Made by a program: the position numbers and the translations under genes | The notes under the pieces: generated by a model | What the model was told of the DNA's origin: nothing | Database searches by the model: none | What the model saw: the letters and a program-made list of their open reading frames with translations, nothing else | NCBI GenBank assembly: GCA_030432655.1 | Contig: JAUILA010000006.1 | Span: 1 to 64,000, forward strand | From: Bacteroidia bacterium | Lineage (GTDB): Bacteria > Bacteroidota > Bacteroidia > Cytophagales > Cyclobacteriaceae | Direction: 5' to 3' | DNA: 64,000 bases | Part shown: piece after piece, positions 44,820 through 54,358 of the stretch | Layout: each line of letters starts with the position of its first letter | Numbering within the stretch: the first letter of the stretch is position 1

Positions 44820-45681
44820 ATACCTGTGCAATATATTCTTTTGCTGTCACAGGCTTACGGCCAATCAGTTTCTCAAGAGAGTCGTCCTCAACATCTAATT
44901 CTCCTTTTGCCTGCGCCACAGAAAATGCGGTGAATATCCCAATATACTCCGGGGGCACTCCTGCTTCTTTCAGAGAGGATTTGAATTCTTCAGGTTCAGG
45001 AGAATGATACGTTACCTCTTTCCCACTTACCTCGCTGATCGCTGCAGCAATATCCCCATAGGAAACGGATTCATTATTGGATAACATGTAGGTTTTATTT
45101 TTATGTCCCTCTGAAGTAAGTACCCTGGCTGCTGCCTCTGCTAATTCTTCCCTCAGGACAGCGCTTGATTTACCTGAACCGGCGGGTTGAATAATCTGCC
45201 CGGTACTCAGTACGTCCTGACCGGCAAACATCGGGATCGAGTCCATGTACAGAGCGTTTTGCAGAATAGTATATGGAATTCCACTCTCCCTGATCCATTC
45301 TTCCGTTTTAGCATGCGTGTCCTGTAAGAAGGCAATGGCTGACTCCTCTACCGGTGTATTACGGAGAAAAGAAGTGTACACAACATAAGGAATACCCGCC
45401 TCAACGGCAGCATTAACTACATTGCGATGCTGGGCTTCGCGGGTTTGTACTTCACTCCCTGAAACGAACAAAAGTTTATCAACTCCCAGGAACGCTTTAA
45501 CCAGTGACGTATAATCCATATAGTCAGCAACCCTGATGTCAATTCCCTTCTCTGCAAGGTCCTTTGCTTTTTCCGGATTTCTCACCATCGCGGAAATGGA
45601 AGAAGCGGGCACATTATTTTCGAGCAAATACTGAATGGCTTTTTGACCGTATCCTCCGGTAGCTCCTGTGACAAGTATCAT
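44800..45681 (-). CDS. NmrA-type NAD(P)H:quinone oxidoreductase (QorB-like)
   Basis: The 293-residue product begins ILVTGATGGYGQKAIQYLL, the NAD(P)-binding GxxGxxG of the NmrA/QorB branch, with VYTSFLRNTP in the middle. It is divergent from an HxlR regulator, the arrangement seen for qorB/ytfH in enterobacteria. Probably a quinone or nitrogen-responsive reductase. Confidence 0.85.
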   Translation of the reverse strand: MILVTGATGGYGQKAIQYLLENNVPASSISAMVRNPEKAKDLAEKGIDIRVADYMDYTSLVKAFLGVDKLLFVSGSEVQTREAQHRNVVNAAVEAGIPYVVYTSFLRNTPVEESAIAFLQDTHAKTEEWIRESGIPYTILQNALYMDSIPMFAGQDVLSTGQIIQPAGSGKSSAVLREELAEAAARVLTSEGHKNKTYMLSNNESVSYGDIAAAISEVSGKEVTYHSPEPEEFKSSLKEAGVPPEYIGIFTAFSVAQAKGELDVEDDSLEKLIGRKPVTAKEYIAQVYGKNQS

Positions 45682-45733
45682 AGACGTTGATTTTTGATTT
45701 GTTAAACAAACCTACTACATTTGCTATATAAAA

Positions 45734-45780
45734 TATAGTAACTACTAAAAAAGTAGTAGTATACAATAGTATAGTAACTA
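45734..45780. promoter_or_regulatory. Repeated TATAGTAACTA operator of the HxlR/QorB divergon
   Basis: TATAGTAACTA occurs at 45734-45744 and 45770-45780, 36 bases apart, with an inverted ACTAC...GTAGT segment between. It sits between two divergent starts, as expected for an HxlR autoregulatory site. Confidence 0.55.
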
Positions 45781-45782
45781 AC

Positions 45783-46148
45783 ATGGCTGATATGACTGAT
45801 GAACCAATTTCTGAGGTAAAGAAGTGTCCGAGACAATTTGTGCTGGCTATTAACGACACGCTGAACGTAATCAGCGGCAAGTGGAAGCTTCCCATTATCG
45901 CCTCGCTCCTTTATGGGAAAAACAGGTTTAAGGATATTCAGGCCAATATTGACAAAATTACTCCACGGATGTTGTCGAAGGAGCTAAAGGAGCTGGAGTT
46001 GAATGGTGTGGTTAACAGGAATGTTTATGATACCACGCCTATCCTGATTGAATACGAGCTGACTGATTCCGGGAAGAAAATTGTTTCGGTCCTTGACACC
46101 ATGGTGGAATGGGGGCTGGCGCACCGCCAGGAGACCATAAACACATAA
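45783..46148 (+). CDS. HxlR-family transcriptional regulator
   Basis: The 121-residue product is one HxlR winged-helix domain: conserved Cys in KKCPRQF, then INDTLNVISGKWKLPIIASL and ITPRMLSKELKELELNGVV. The lone Cys near the N-terminus is the redox switch in quinone- or disulfide-sensing HxlR proteins. Divergent from the QorB-like gene. Confidence 0.92.
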   Translation: MADMTDEPISEVKKCPRQFVLAINDTLNVISGKWKLPIIASLLYGKNRFKDIQANIDKITPRMLSKELKELELNGVVNRNVYDTTPILIEYELTDSGKKIVSVLDTMVEWGLAHRQETINT

Positions 46149-46157
46149 CATCCTTTC

Positions 46158-46487
46158 TTACAAACTGAAAATTTTATTCATCAGCACCCATTTTTCCCCG
46201 CTTTTTGCAAACGGCAGCCGTTGCTGGTACCGGTCCATAAGCTGCTCCCATTCCTGTACTTTACCATTACGGCGGTCCATCTCTTCTTTCTGCTCAAATG
46301 AAAAGTAATCATCCGCCTCGATCAGCATAAACAACCGTGTGCCTGCCTGGTAGATTTCCATGTTTCTGATCCCGGAATCACGGATACTCTTAACCACTTC
46401 AGGCCACACATTTTTATGATGCCGGATATATTCCTCAATGAGATGAGGATCATCTTTCAGGTCCAGGGCCAATCCGAATCGTTTCAT
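46158..46487 (-). CDS. L-rhamnose/fucose mutarotase family protein
   Basis: The 109-residue product is a RhaM-type mutarotase: RFGLALDLKDDPHLIEEYI, then RHHKNVWPEVVKSIRDSGIR, with the family's LFMLIEADDYFSFEQK. In this operon, with FucP and L-fucose enzymes, it probably interconverts L-fucose anomers. It overlaps the fucP stop by four bases. Confidence 0.85.
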   Translation of the reverse strand: MKRFGLALDLKDDPHLIEEYIRHHKNVWPEVVKSIRDSGIRNMEIYQAGTRLFMLIEADDYFSFEQKEEMDRRNGKVQEWEQLMDRYQQRLPFAKSGEKWVLMNKIFSL

Positions 46488-47800
46488 CTTCTATAATGTT
46501 TAACAGCTACACGTTTCCCATACAGCGCTACAATGATGAAGCAGATTAACGGGAGAATAAAAGAGAAATTAACTTCCGGCACACCCAGGATGGAAAGGTC
46601 ATCATAACCGGTGCCACCAAGGTCCAGGATCAACCCCTGGAGCGCGGGCATCAAAGCGCCCCCGACAATTGCCATGACCAGGAATGCGGCTCCAATCTTG
46701 GATTCATCCTCACTTAAGCCCTCCAGTGCGACACCATAAATGGTCGGAAACATCAGCGACATACAAAAGGAAACAGCCACCAGCGAATACAAACCACCGA
46801 TGCCGGTTATGAACATGGTGCCAAGTGTAAATACACCAGCCAGAACGGAGAGCCACATCAGGAGCTTTCCGGAATCAATATATTTCAGCAGGAAGGTACA
46901 CACGAAACGTCCCAGGAAGAAACAGATAAAGGCGAAAAACTGGTAAGTTCCAGCTTCTTCGGCAGGTAAACCGAGCACTTCCGCATACTGGTATATGTAG
47001 GTCCAGCACATGATCTGGGCTCCGACATAAAAGGCCTGGCTGATCACCCCTTCCACATAAACTGGTTTTTTGATCAGCGATTTAAACACCTTGCCCAGAC
47101 TAAGGTGTATTACATCGGCTTTACCCCGGGGCATCTTATTGGCAGCAATCAGTATGAGGACTACGATTACAGCAAGCCCCAGGGCAACGTAGGGGTCCCG
47201 TATGACCATAAGATCGGAGGTGGTGATCACCGCTTTTTCCGCTGCCGGGAGCGTTGCAAAATTGACATCATCGGACTGGAGGTGCTTTAAAACGAATTGC
47301 TGGGCTACCAGTAACCCGAATATATTCCCCACGGGGTTGAAAGTCTGGGCAAGATTAAGCCGGCGCGTTGCCGTCTCTGGAGCTCCCATGGCCAGGATAT
47401 AGGGATTCGCACTGGTTTCAAGAAAGGCCAGTCCAAACGTTAAAATGTAAAGTCCGGCCAGGAAAAATATGAATTGCTCAGTGACCGCCGCGGGATAGAA
47501 GAGCAAAGCCCCGGTCGCATACAGGGAAAGTCCGATGATGATCCCCACCTTATAGGAATATTTACGGATGAAGAGGGCCGCGGGCAGCGCCATGGTAAAG
47601 TACCCGCCATAAAATGCCAGCTGCACCAGCGAGGCCTGGAAATTATCCAGTTCGAGTACTTTCTTGAACGCCGTTACCATAGGGTCAGTTACCGCATTGG
47701 CAAATCCCCACAGTGCAAAAAGTGAAGTGATAAGAATGAACGGGACAAGTACTTTCCTGGAAACAACGGGTATTTTAGTCATGTTCTCAGGCGTTTTCAA
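46484..47800 (-). CDS. fucP: L-fucose:proton symporter
   Basis: The 438-residue product is a 12-TM MFS protein of the FucP/FHS branch: TSLFALWGFANAVTDPMV, then FKKVLELDNFQASLVQLAFY and PEEAGTYQFFAFICFFLGRF. It overlaps the dehydrogenase gene by four bases. Substrate assignment rests on the family and on the adjacent L-fucose enzymes. Confidence 0.88.
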   Translation of the reverse strand: MKTPENMTKIPVVSRKVLVPFILITSLFALWGFANAVTDPMVTAFKKVLELDNFQASLVQLAFYGGYFTMALPAALFIRKYSYKVGIIIGLSLYATGALLFYPAAVTEQFIFFLAGLYILTFGLAFLETSANPYILAMGAPETATRRLNLAQTFNPVGNIFGLLVAQQFVLKHLQSDDVNFATLPAAEKAVITTSDLMVIRDPYVALGLAVIVVLILIAANKMPRGKADVIHLSLGKVFKSLIKKPVYVEGVISQAFYVGAQIMCWTYIYQYAEVLGLPAEEAGTYQFFAFICFFLGRFVCTFLLKYIDSGKLLMWLSVLAGVFTLGTMFITGIGGLYSLVAVSFCMSLMFPTIYGVALEGLSEDESKIGAAFLVMAIVGGALMPALQGLILDLGGTGYDDLSILGVPEVNFSFILPLICFIIVALYGKRVAVKHYRR

Positions 47801-48582
47801 TGTAAGACCCGGTCGAGGTGAACATAGCCACCGTCTACAAAGACAAACTGACCGGTTGTATGGGACGACTGATCTGAAATGAGGAATAAGGCAGTATTAG
47901 CTATTTCCTGTGGAGTGGTCATACGGTTTTCAAGTGGTATCCGGCTTTTGATATGCTTAAGCCGCTCATCTCCATTCTCCAGTGTATCGATCCAGGCCTC
48001 ATAGCCCGGGGTGTAACACTCTGAAATAACCAGGCAATTGCACCGGATTTTGTCGTGAACCAGATCCACGGCCCATTCCCTGGTAAGTGCCAGCACACCT
48101 CCCTTGGCAGCGGCATAACCTGATGTATTACCCTGGCCGGTAAGTGCCACCTTGGAACCAATGTTCAGTATATTCCCCTTCGATTTTCTGAGTTCGGGCA
48201 GCGCGTACTTAATGGTCAGGAAATAGCTGAGAAGGTTTAGCTTGATTGAGTCCATGAATTCATCACAGGAGGCAGACAAGCCGGCTCCGTCATTAACCCC
48301 TACATTATTTATTACCACGTCAATCCTTGAATAGTTAGCCACCACGTCTGCCACCGCTTTTTTCACCTGTTCCGGATCCGTTACGTCTGCCTGCACAAAG
48401 AATGCCTCTTTCCCGTTACGTTTCAGATCTGCGGCGTACTGTTCACCCCGCGGATGCTTATCCAGTATGGCTGGGATGGCCCCTTCCCCGGCCAGTGCCC
48501 GGACCATGCTGATGCCGATACTACCTTCCAGGCCTGCACCACCGGTAATGAGCACGACTTTATTTTTAAGGTTCAGTTGCAT
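47797..48582 (-). CDS. L-fucose dehydrogenase (SDR family)
   Basis: The 261-residue product is a classical SDR: LITGGAGLEGSIGISMVRAL (cofactor loop), NNVG, and the catalytic YxxxK as SGYAAAKGG. It lies between a fuconolactonase and FucP, so oxidation of L-fucose to fuconolactone is the best guess; other sugar dehydrogenase activities are possible. Confidence 0.8.
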   Translation of the reverse strand: MQLNLKNKVVLITGGAGLEGSIGISMVRALAGEGAIPAILDKHPRGEQYAADLKRNGKEAFFVQADVTDPEQVKKAVADVVANYSRIDVVINNVGVNDGAGLSASCDEFMDSIKLNLLSYFLTIKYALPELRKSKGNILNIGSKVALTGQGNTSGYAAAKGGVLALTREWAVDLVHDKIRCNCLVISECYTPGYEAWIDTLENGDERLKHIKSRIPLENRMTTPQEIANTALFLISDQSSHTTGQFVFVDGGYVHLDRVLH

Positions 48583-48663
48583 ACGAATTTTTAGTTTTTC
48601 TTATTAGATCCCGAACTACCCGGGATACCCCGACTTATGGTCATTTCTTGAACTTCTTCAAGC

Positions 48664-49491
48664 TTAATTCAGATCATAAAAATTTTCCGCCGTTTTGCCG
48701 AAAATCGCGTTCTTTTCGGGCGGACTTAACGCTTCCAGGTTTTTCTCCAGTGCGTTCAATACCTCGTGGTAGCTGCCTGCCACCAGGCATACCGGCCAGT
48801 CAGATCCATACATTAATCTCTCAGGGCCAAAATTCTCCAGGCAAAAATCGATATAGTTTGCAAGATCCGCTGGCTTCCAGGCTGACCAGTCAGCCTCGGT
48901 GATCATGCCTGATAATTTTACAAATACGTGCTCTCTTTCGCTAAGCTTGCGCATGTGAGTGGCCCAATGTGCAAACGACGCCCCGGCGATAACCGGTTTA
49001 CTTATATGGTCAACGACCAGCTTCATTTCAGGAAGGGATTCAACAAAACGGACCACCTCCGGCAGTTGCCTTTCAGTGGTAAGAATATCATAGGTGAGCT
49101 GATAATCTCCCGCTTTCTTTACTCCTGCCATGAATTTCGGGTCGGTCATATAACCGTCCGGTTCCGCTTGCAGGATATGGCGTACACCTTTAAAAAGGGG
49201 GTCTGACTGATATTTTTCAAGGTTGGTCTCAAGGGTTGCTGCTTTCAGGTCTAACCAACCCACCACACCCTTGATCCAGTGATTTTTTTTCGCAAGATCC
49301 AGCAGAAATTCATTTTCGGCAAGTGACTGATCTGCCTGAACTGCCACGCATCCGTCAATTCCGTGCTTTTCCAGAAGAGGATGCAGGTCGGCAGGCAGGA
49401 AATCTCTGCGGATTACCTGCATATCATCCGTAATCCATCCGCCTTTTACCGGATCATACTTCCAGAAATGTTGGTGGGCGTCAATTTTCAA
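48664..49491 (-). CDS. L-fuconolactonase (amidohydrolase family)
   Basis: The 275-residue product is an amidohydrolase_2 barrel: DAHQHFWKYDPVKGGWITDD at the N-terminus (metal-binding HxH), GCVAVQADQSLAENEFLLDL, LVVDHISKP, and MYGSDWPV near the end. The start is typical of L-fuconolactonase and related lactonases. First gene of the fucose set (gap of 81 bases to the dehydrogenase). Confidence 0.85.
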   Translation of the reverse strand: MKIDAHQHFWKYDPVKGGWITDDMQVIRRDFLPADLHPLLEKHGIDGCVAVQADQSLAENEFLLDLAKKNHWIKGVVGWLDLKAATLETNLEKYQSDPLFKGVRHILQAEPDGYMTDPKFMAGVKKAGDYQLTYDILTTERQLPEVVRFVESLPEMKLVVDHISKPVIAGASFAHWATHMRKLSEREHVFVKLSGMITEADWSAWKPADLANYIDFCLENFGPERLMYGSDWPVCLVAGSYHEVLNALEKNLEALSPPEKNAIFGKTAENFYDLN

Positions 49492-49693
49492 GGAGGAAAG
49501 TAGTTTAACGTTGGTGAAACTTCACTTCGGCATATGTTCTATCCAATTAAACAATTCAATTTGTGATTAAAAAGGCAAAAGCAATGATTGAATAATAATA
49601 CCTGCAAATTCAAATTCTCCTGGTCAAAATAAGCCTTCTTATTTTCAATTGAAACATGGGCGTATTAACTTGAACGTCAGCCGACTTACTATT

Positions 49694-50626
49694 ATGAGCA
49701 GCACCAATGTTTTCATTTTTCCTGAAGTCCCGGATTCTGAAAAGAAACGGTTAAAAGACAGCCTGCCCGAATCCAGCCTTTTCTTTCGCCAGGATTATGA
49801 TGATATGGAGGCAAAACAGCTATTTCTTGAATGTAATGTACTGTTCGGCAATCCTCCGCCTGATTGGATCGAAGCCTCAGGTCAGTTGAAATGGGTGCAG
49901 TTGGAATCGGCCGGACTGGATCCATTCCAGGAGATTATTGCCCAAGGGCAAATTCGTTTTTCCAATCTGCGAGATTTTTTCAGCAGGCCGGTAGCGGAGA
50001 CCGCGCTGGCAGGTATACTTGCCTTGTACCGGAATGTGCACGTGCTCGTCCGGTCGGCACAGCAAAGAAAGTGGGATTATGATTCGATCAGACCTGCAGG
50101 CGAAATGGTGGAAGGAAAAAATATATTGATCCTCGGGCCTGGTTCGATCGGTAAGATGATTGAAAAATTACTGACATCGCTGGGCGGACAAGTAAGAATG
50201 TTTGGTTCAAGAAGCGATTTGTCCGGTCCGCTTGATAAACTGGATGAGCTGCTTTCTACCACCGACATCCTGGTCGGGAGCCTGCCTGAAAGTGAGACTA
50301 CGATTGGGTTAATGAATGAAAAAAGGCTCGGTTTGCTCAGCGATCAAGCCATAGTTATTAATGTCGGACGTGGTTCGCTCATCGATGAAACAGTACTGAT
50401 CAGGTTGCTTCGGGAGAATAAACTTCGGGGAGCATTCCTGGATGTGACATGGGAGGAACCCATTCCAAAGGAGAGCGAATTATGGGAAGTTCCCAATCTT
50501 ATCCTTGGTCAGCATGCCGGGGGAGGCATGCCCAATGAGCTTGGCCGGAAGATTGATTACTTTATTCAGAATTATCAGGCATTTAAAAATGGAAAACCAG
50601 CTAATCTGGTGCCTCCTTCTGCATAA
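49694..50626 (+). CDS. D-2-hydroxyacid dehydrogenase family protein
   Basis: ATG 49694 (MSSTNVFIFPEV). The 310-residue product has a Rossmann motif NILILGPGSIGKMIEKLL, the catalytic Arg in VNVGRGSLIDETVL, a Glu in TWEEPIP and His in LGQHAGGG. It is divergent from the fucose genes and may reduce a 2-oxoacid product of that route, such as pyruvate to lactate, or be unrelated. Confidence 0.85.
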   Translation: MSSTNVFIFPEVPDSEKKRLKDSLPESSLFFRQDYDDMEAKQLFLECNVLFGNPPPDWIEASGQLKWVQLESAGLDPFQEIIAQGQIRFSNLRDFFSRPVAETALAGILALYRNVHVLVRSAQQRKWDYDSIRPAGEMVEGKNILILGPGSIGKMIEKLLTSLGGQVRMFGSRSDLSGPLDKLDELLSTTDILVGSLPESETTIGLMNEKRLGLLSDQAIVINVGRGSLIDETVLIRLLRENKLRGAFLDVTWEEPIPKESELWEVPNLILGQHAGGGMPNELGRKIDYFIQNYQAFKNGKPANLVPPSA

Positions 50627-50716
50627 AATCTGGTAGGTTTTATGCACCGTAACTTATGTTACCTAATACGGCAGCTGCTTTCCCTACTTTTGTGGCTTAA
50701 TCAATAGGGTATTTGT

Positions 50717-51538
50717 ATGACTACACTGGAGTTGTTTGGATTTATTAGTGCTGCCATCATTGGTATTTCGCTAGGGCTCATTGGCGGAGGCGGATCGATC
50801 CTTACAGTTCCAATCCTGGTTTACCTGCTTCATATTGAACCCGTGCTTGCGACGGCCTATTCCTTGTTTATCGTAGGCGTATCCGCTTTGATCGGATCCG
50901 TTGATTATGCCAGAAAAGGGTTGGTTTCCTATAAAACAGCGGTTGTTTTTGCTGTTCCCGCATTTATTGCTGTGTATCTCACCCGCTTACTCATTGTTCC
51001 CATGCTGCCTGATGTCCTGTTCCATATAGGAAATTATGCCGTTACAAAGGATGCTGCCATCTTATTGCTGTTCGCCTTCCTTATGGTTTTTGCCTCGATT
51101 TCCATGATCCGTGACAAAAAGGACAAAGATGCTGATTCCAATGGGGAGGAAACAGATCACTTCGAGCCAAAGTTTAACTTCAAAATGATTATCCTGGAGG
51201 GACTCGTCGTAGGCGTCCTGACCGGACTGGTGGGAGCTGGCGGCGGATTCCTGATTATTCCTGCCCTTGTCTTATTTGCCAGGCTACCTATGAAACTGGC
51301 TGTTGGTACTTCGCTGCTTATTATTGCGGTTAAATCCCTGATTGGTTTTATCGGAGATGTACAGAGCGGGGAGAATATTGACTGGACATTCCTGATGTAT
51401 TTTACCGGCCTGGCAGTAGTGGGGATATTCATCGGCTCGTTCTTTTCGAAAAATATCAATGAGAAAAAGATCAAGAAAGGCTTCGGCTGGTTCGTTTTAG
51501 CGATGGGTATTTTTATGATCGGCAAGGAATTGATGTAG
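50717..51538 (+). CDS. TauE/SafE-family anion exporter
   Basis: The 273-residue product has about eight TMs with the two-repeat signature IIGISLGLIGGGGSILTVPI and VGVLTGLVGAGGGFLIIPAL. These proteins export sulfite or organosulfonates. Substrate not set by context. Confidence 0.9.
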   Translation: MTTLELFGFISAAIIGISLGLIGGGGSILTVPILVYLLHIEPVLATAYSLFIVGVSALIGSVDYARKGLVSYKTAVVFAVPAFIAVYLTRLLIVPMLPDVLFHIGNYAVTKDAAILLLFAFLMVFASISMIRDKKDKDADSNGEETDHFEPKFNFKMIILEGLVVGVLTGLVGAGGGFLIIPALVLFARLPMKLAVGTSLLIIAVKSLIGFIGDVQSGENIDWTFLMYFTGLAVVGIFIGSFFSKNINEKKIKKGFGWFVLAMGIFMIGKELM

Positions 51539-51591
51539 CTGCATAAACAGGCAATTATTTCATTCGCGCCTCGTTATTCTATCATCCATTT

Positions 51592-52251
51592 ATGAGGCCG
51601 TTTATCTGCTTGATCCTTTTCGTCTATGTTACCAGTGCCTGCGCTCCGTATGCCAATGGCCCTGTGTTTACTCCGGAGAATGCCCGCACTACTTTTCAGC
51701 CAATTGTTGAATTCATGGAAATTAAAAGCGGGATGACGGTTGCCGATGTAGGCGCCGGTTCAGGGGCACTCACCGTGATTATGGCAACCCAGCTTACCAA
51801 CTGCCAGGTTTATATTCAGGACATTGACCGCAACCTCCTGGATTCAGCAAATGTCAACAAGATGGTCAGGTATTATCAGGAGAAAATGCCGCAGGAACCT
51901 GGCCTGAAGAACACGTTCCATATCATTCACGGAACGCCTGTGCAGACCGGACTGCCTGAAGGTGCAGTCGACCGGATTTATTCGAATGCCACCATGCATG
52001 TTCTGGAATATCCGGATGAAATGTTGCAGGACCTGCGAAAAAAACTGAAGCCGGACGGACTTTTATTTATTCGTGACGGCTTCAGGAATGATAATGGGGA
52101 AGGAGAATACTGCTCTTCGAAAGACTGTGGCAAACCTCTTCTTGATATTGAGGAATTCCTGGCTCTGATGAAACGTAATGGGTATGCGATCGTCAAGCAA
52201 TCCCCGGATCTGAAGGGATATCCTGTATTTGGATTTCGCCTGGAAAACTGA
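51592..52251 (+). CDS. Class I SAM methyltransferase with apparent export signal
   Basis: The 219-residue product begins MRPFICLILFVYVTSACAPY, which looks like a signal peptide or weak lipobox, followed by a Rossmann methyltransferase: VADVGAGSGALTVIMATQL (motif I), DRIYSNATMHVLEYPDEMLQ (motif IV), LKPDGLLFIRDGF. An exported methyltransferase would need SAM outside the cytosol. Either the N-terminus is a membrane anchor facing in, or the protein has lost catalysis. Found as such in other bacteria (recalled). Confidence 0.7.
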   Translation: MRPFICLILFVYVTSACAPYANGPVFTPENARTTFQPIVEFMEIKSGMTVADVGAGSGALTVIMATQLTNCQVYIQDIDRNLLDSANVNKMVRYYQEKMPQEPGLKNTFHIIHGTPVQTGLPEGAVDRIYSNATMHVLEYPDEMLQDLRKKLKPDGLLFIRDGFRNDNGEGEYCSSKDCGKPLLDIEEFLALMKRNGYAIVKQSPDLKGYPVFGFRLEN

Positions 52252-52352
52252 ACAGGCGCCATTTGTTTCTTCTACGCTGAAGGATAAGAAGGTGTCAATT
52301 TGTAAGCCGGGCGAATATCAGATATTGTGTAAATGGCTTACTTTAGTAAACT

Positions 52353-53270
52353 ATGCTGAAAGGGATTTCTTTTTTTCTTCTGCTGATCCTGATGGCAGGA
52401 ATATCCGGATATGCCCAATCCAGGTTCCTTTTGGTTGATGGAAAAAAAATCCGGATCAATACCATTGGGTTGGACAGACGTAATGAGGGACAACCGGTAC
52501 TTGTTTTTGAGAGCGGGCACGGAACACCGTTGGACAACTGGGACCGGGTCTTGTCCGGGGCTTCCGATCTGGCGCCGGTGGTGGCGTATGACAGACCGGG
52601 GGTTGGAGAATCAGAGGCGGATGACGAGTTGCCGACTATTAAAAACGTAGCGGATAAGCTGCTGCGAATTCTGGATCAGCTCGAAGTGGAGCCTCCTTAT
52701 GTGCTGGTGGGGCATTCATTGGGAGGTATGTATGTACGTGGATTTGCCGTTTATTATCCTGAAATGCTGGCCGGACTTGTCATTATTGATCCGGCAGATT
52801 TTACAGAAACACAGGAAAACAAGCGCGAATATTACGATGTCCTGGGCTGGAATGATGAACGTATTGATGAAGAATTGGTACGGCTTCAAGACCTTTGGGA
52901 AGAACGGGACAAAGAATTACCTGGTTCGCTAAAAGAAGAAAGGCAGGTATTGGAGGATCAGCGGAGAATGGATTTCAATGAAATCCGGCAAGTACCGTTA
53001 CCGGATATCCCCGTTCATATGCTGACCGGGGGACGCTTTGATATGCCGGAAAATATGCGTTCCGCGGAGTTTGATGATGAAGCACTATTCCGGTCCAAGA
53101 TGCGGCACCGGGTAGCCAGGTGGACTGAGGTAATACAATCCGTTAGCAAGGGAATGCTATTTTACAGCGCCGATGCCGGGCATTTCGTGCAGTGGGACGA
53201 TCCGGAGCTTGTTCTTGCCAGCATTCGTCTGGTACTTTTAGATTATGAGGAAATGACGGAAAATGATTGA
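52353..53270 (+). CDS. Exported alpha/beta hydrolase
   Basis: The 305-residue product has a signal peptide (LLLILMAGISGYAQ), GHGTPLDNWDRVLSG oxyanion region, DRPGVGESEADDEL, nucleophile GHSLGGMYVRGFA, and a late His in YSADAGHFVQWDDPEL. Family is general; the substrate is unknown. Confidence 0.85.
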   Translation: MLKGISFFLLLILMAGISGYAQSRFLLVDGKKIRINTIGLDRRNEGQPVLVFESGHGTPLDNWDRVLSGASDLAPVVAYDRPGVGESEADDELPTIKNVADKLLRILDQLEVEPPYVLVGHSLGGMYVRGFAVYYPEMLAGLVIIDPADFTETQENKREYYDVLGWNDERIDEELVRLQDLWEERDKELPGSLKEERQVLEDQRRMDFNEIRQVPLPDIPVHMLTGGRFDMPENMRSAEFDDEALFRSKMRHRVARWTEVIQSVSKGMLFYSADAGHFVQWDDPELVLASIRLVLLDYEEMTEND

Positions 53271-53273
53271 CCT

Positions 53274-53777
53274 TCAGAGGTTAACGTGCGATAAATATAC
53301 GACTGCATAACTGGACAGACAGGTTATGCTGCCTGACGTGAGCGGACTGATCAGGTTTCGTTGATCTTTTTCCACAGGAATCAGGTACATAGCCACCACC
53401 CAGCCAATCAAAGAGGCGAGAAGGTCCATGAAATCAAAATATCCGTTGGCAACATTTGCCCATTGCAATAGTTCCAGTCCGCCGCTGATCAGCAACGGCG
53501 CCCAGATGCCATTGATATGTATTCTCCCAAGTTTCAAATAGAACGCTTTGGAAGTAAGTGTAATGCTGAATACCCAGAGACCTTCCGGAAGAGAGTAAAT
53601 CAGGAAATCATTAAGCGGTAGCAGCTCATTTACCCAATACCTGGCTTGAATGTATAAATCGCGGGAGAAATACCGGATGGCGAGCTCATTAACTACTGTA
53701 TTTTCCGTTCGGTAGAACATATAAATGAACAAACTGATGCCAAGTGCGATGACTATGGAAAGCTGGTCTCTTCTCAA
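53274..53777 (-). CDS. Small VanZ-like membrane protein
   Basis: The 167-residue product has four to five TMs with E.LQW....GYFDFMDLLASLIGWV, the VanZ-type pattern. It overlaps the methyltransferase gene by four bases. Function unknown. Confidence 0.7.
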   Translation of the reverse strand: MRRDQLSIVIALGISLFIYMFYRTENTVVNELAIRYFSRDLYIQARYWVNELLPLNDFLIYSLPEGLWVFSITLTSKAFYLKLGRIHINGIWAPLLISGGLELLQWANVANGYFDFMDLLASLIGWVVAMYLIPVEKDQRNLISPLTSGSITCLSSYAVVYLSHVNL

Positions 53778-54358
53778 GGTTTCTGGTAGATTAGAAGATT
53801 GAAGTAGGACCAGGGATCGAGGAAAACGCGCTTTTTTAATTGAAACTTGTTCAAAGTCCCCAGAGAATCCAGGTGAAAAACAGAGCGGATTTTTAGTAGT
53901 GCCGATAGCGGTTGAACAGAATGATCCAGGTAGCGAAGCCAGTTTGGAGGCGTAAAGTGGTTAAGAATGAACAGACACCCGCCCGGCTTCAGAATCCTTA
54001 GTACCTCGCTTAAAACCTTTTCAGGGTCACGGGTCACGCCAATCACATGTGACAGAACAACGTAATCAAAAGAGCCATCTGAAAAAGAGAGGCTATGTGC
54101 ATCCATCTTGTAAAGCGTGACCTGGGAGTTCCGGTTTTTAGCCCTGGCCAGCATGGCCTCTGAAGAATCGATCCCGGTTATCTCGTGACCCTGGTATAAG
54201 TCCAGATGCGATCCGTTTCCTAAGCCAACCTCCAGGAGTTTTCCGGGTGCCATTGTGTTGACCTCGCGAATCAGCTTTTTTTTTCGGGGCATCAGGAATA
54301 TATCTGCCACCGGGTAGAAAGCAGCGAATGAATTGTAAAAGGCATCACTGTTTTTCAT
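53774..54358 (-). CDS. Class I SAM methyltransferase
   Basis: ATG 54358 (MKNSDAFYNSF), since the frame upstream overlaps the DoxX-like gene. The 194-residue product has LLEVGLGNGSHLDLYQ (motif I), GIDSSEAMLARAKNR, DGSFDYVVLSHVIGV and LKPGGCLFILNHF. The pattern is close to PmtA-type phospholipid N-methyltransferases and to UbiE-like enzymes; substrate not settled. Confidence 0.8.
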   Translation of the reverse strand: MKNSDAFYNSFAAFYPVADIFLMPRKKKLIREVNTMAPGKLLEVGLGNGSHLDLYQGHEITGIDSSEAMLARAKNRNSQVTLYKMDAHSLSFSDGSFDYVVLSHVIGVTRDPEKVLSEVLRILKPGGCLFILNHFTPPNWLRYLDHSVQPLSALLKIRSVFHLDSLGTLNKFQLKKRVFLDPWSYFNLLIYQKP

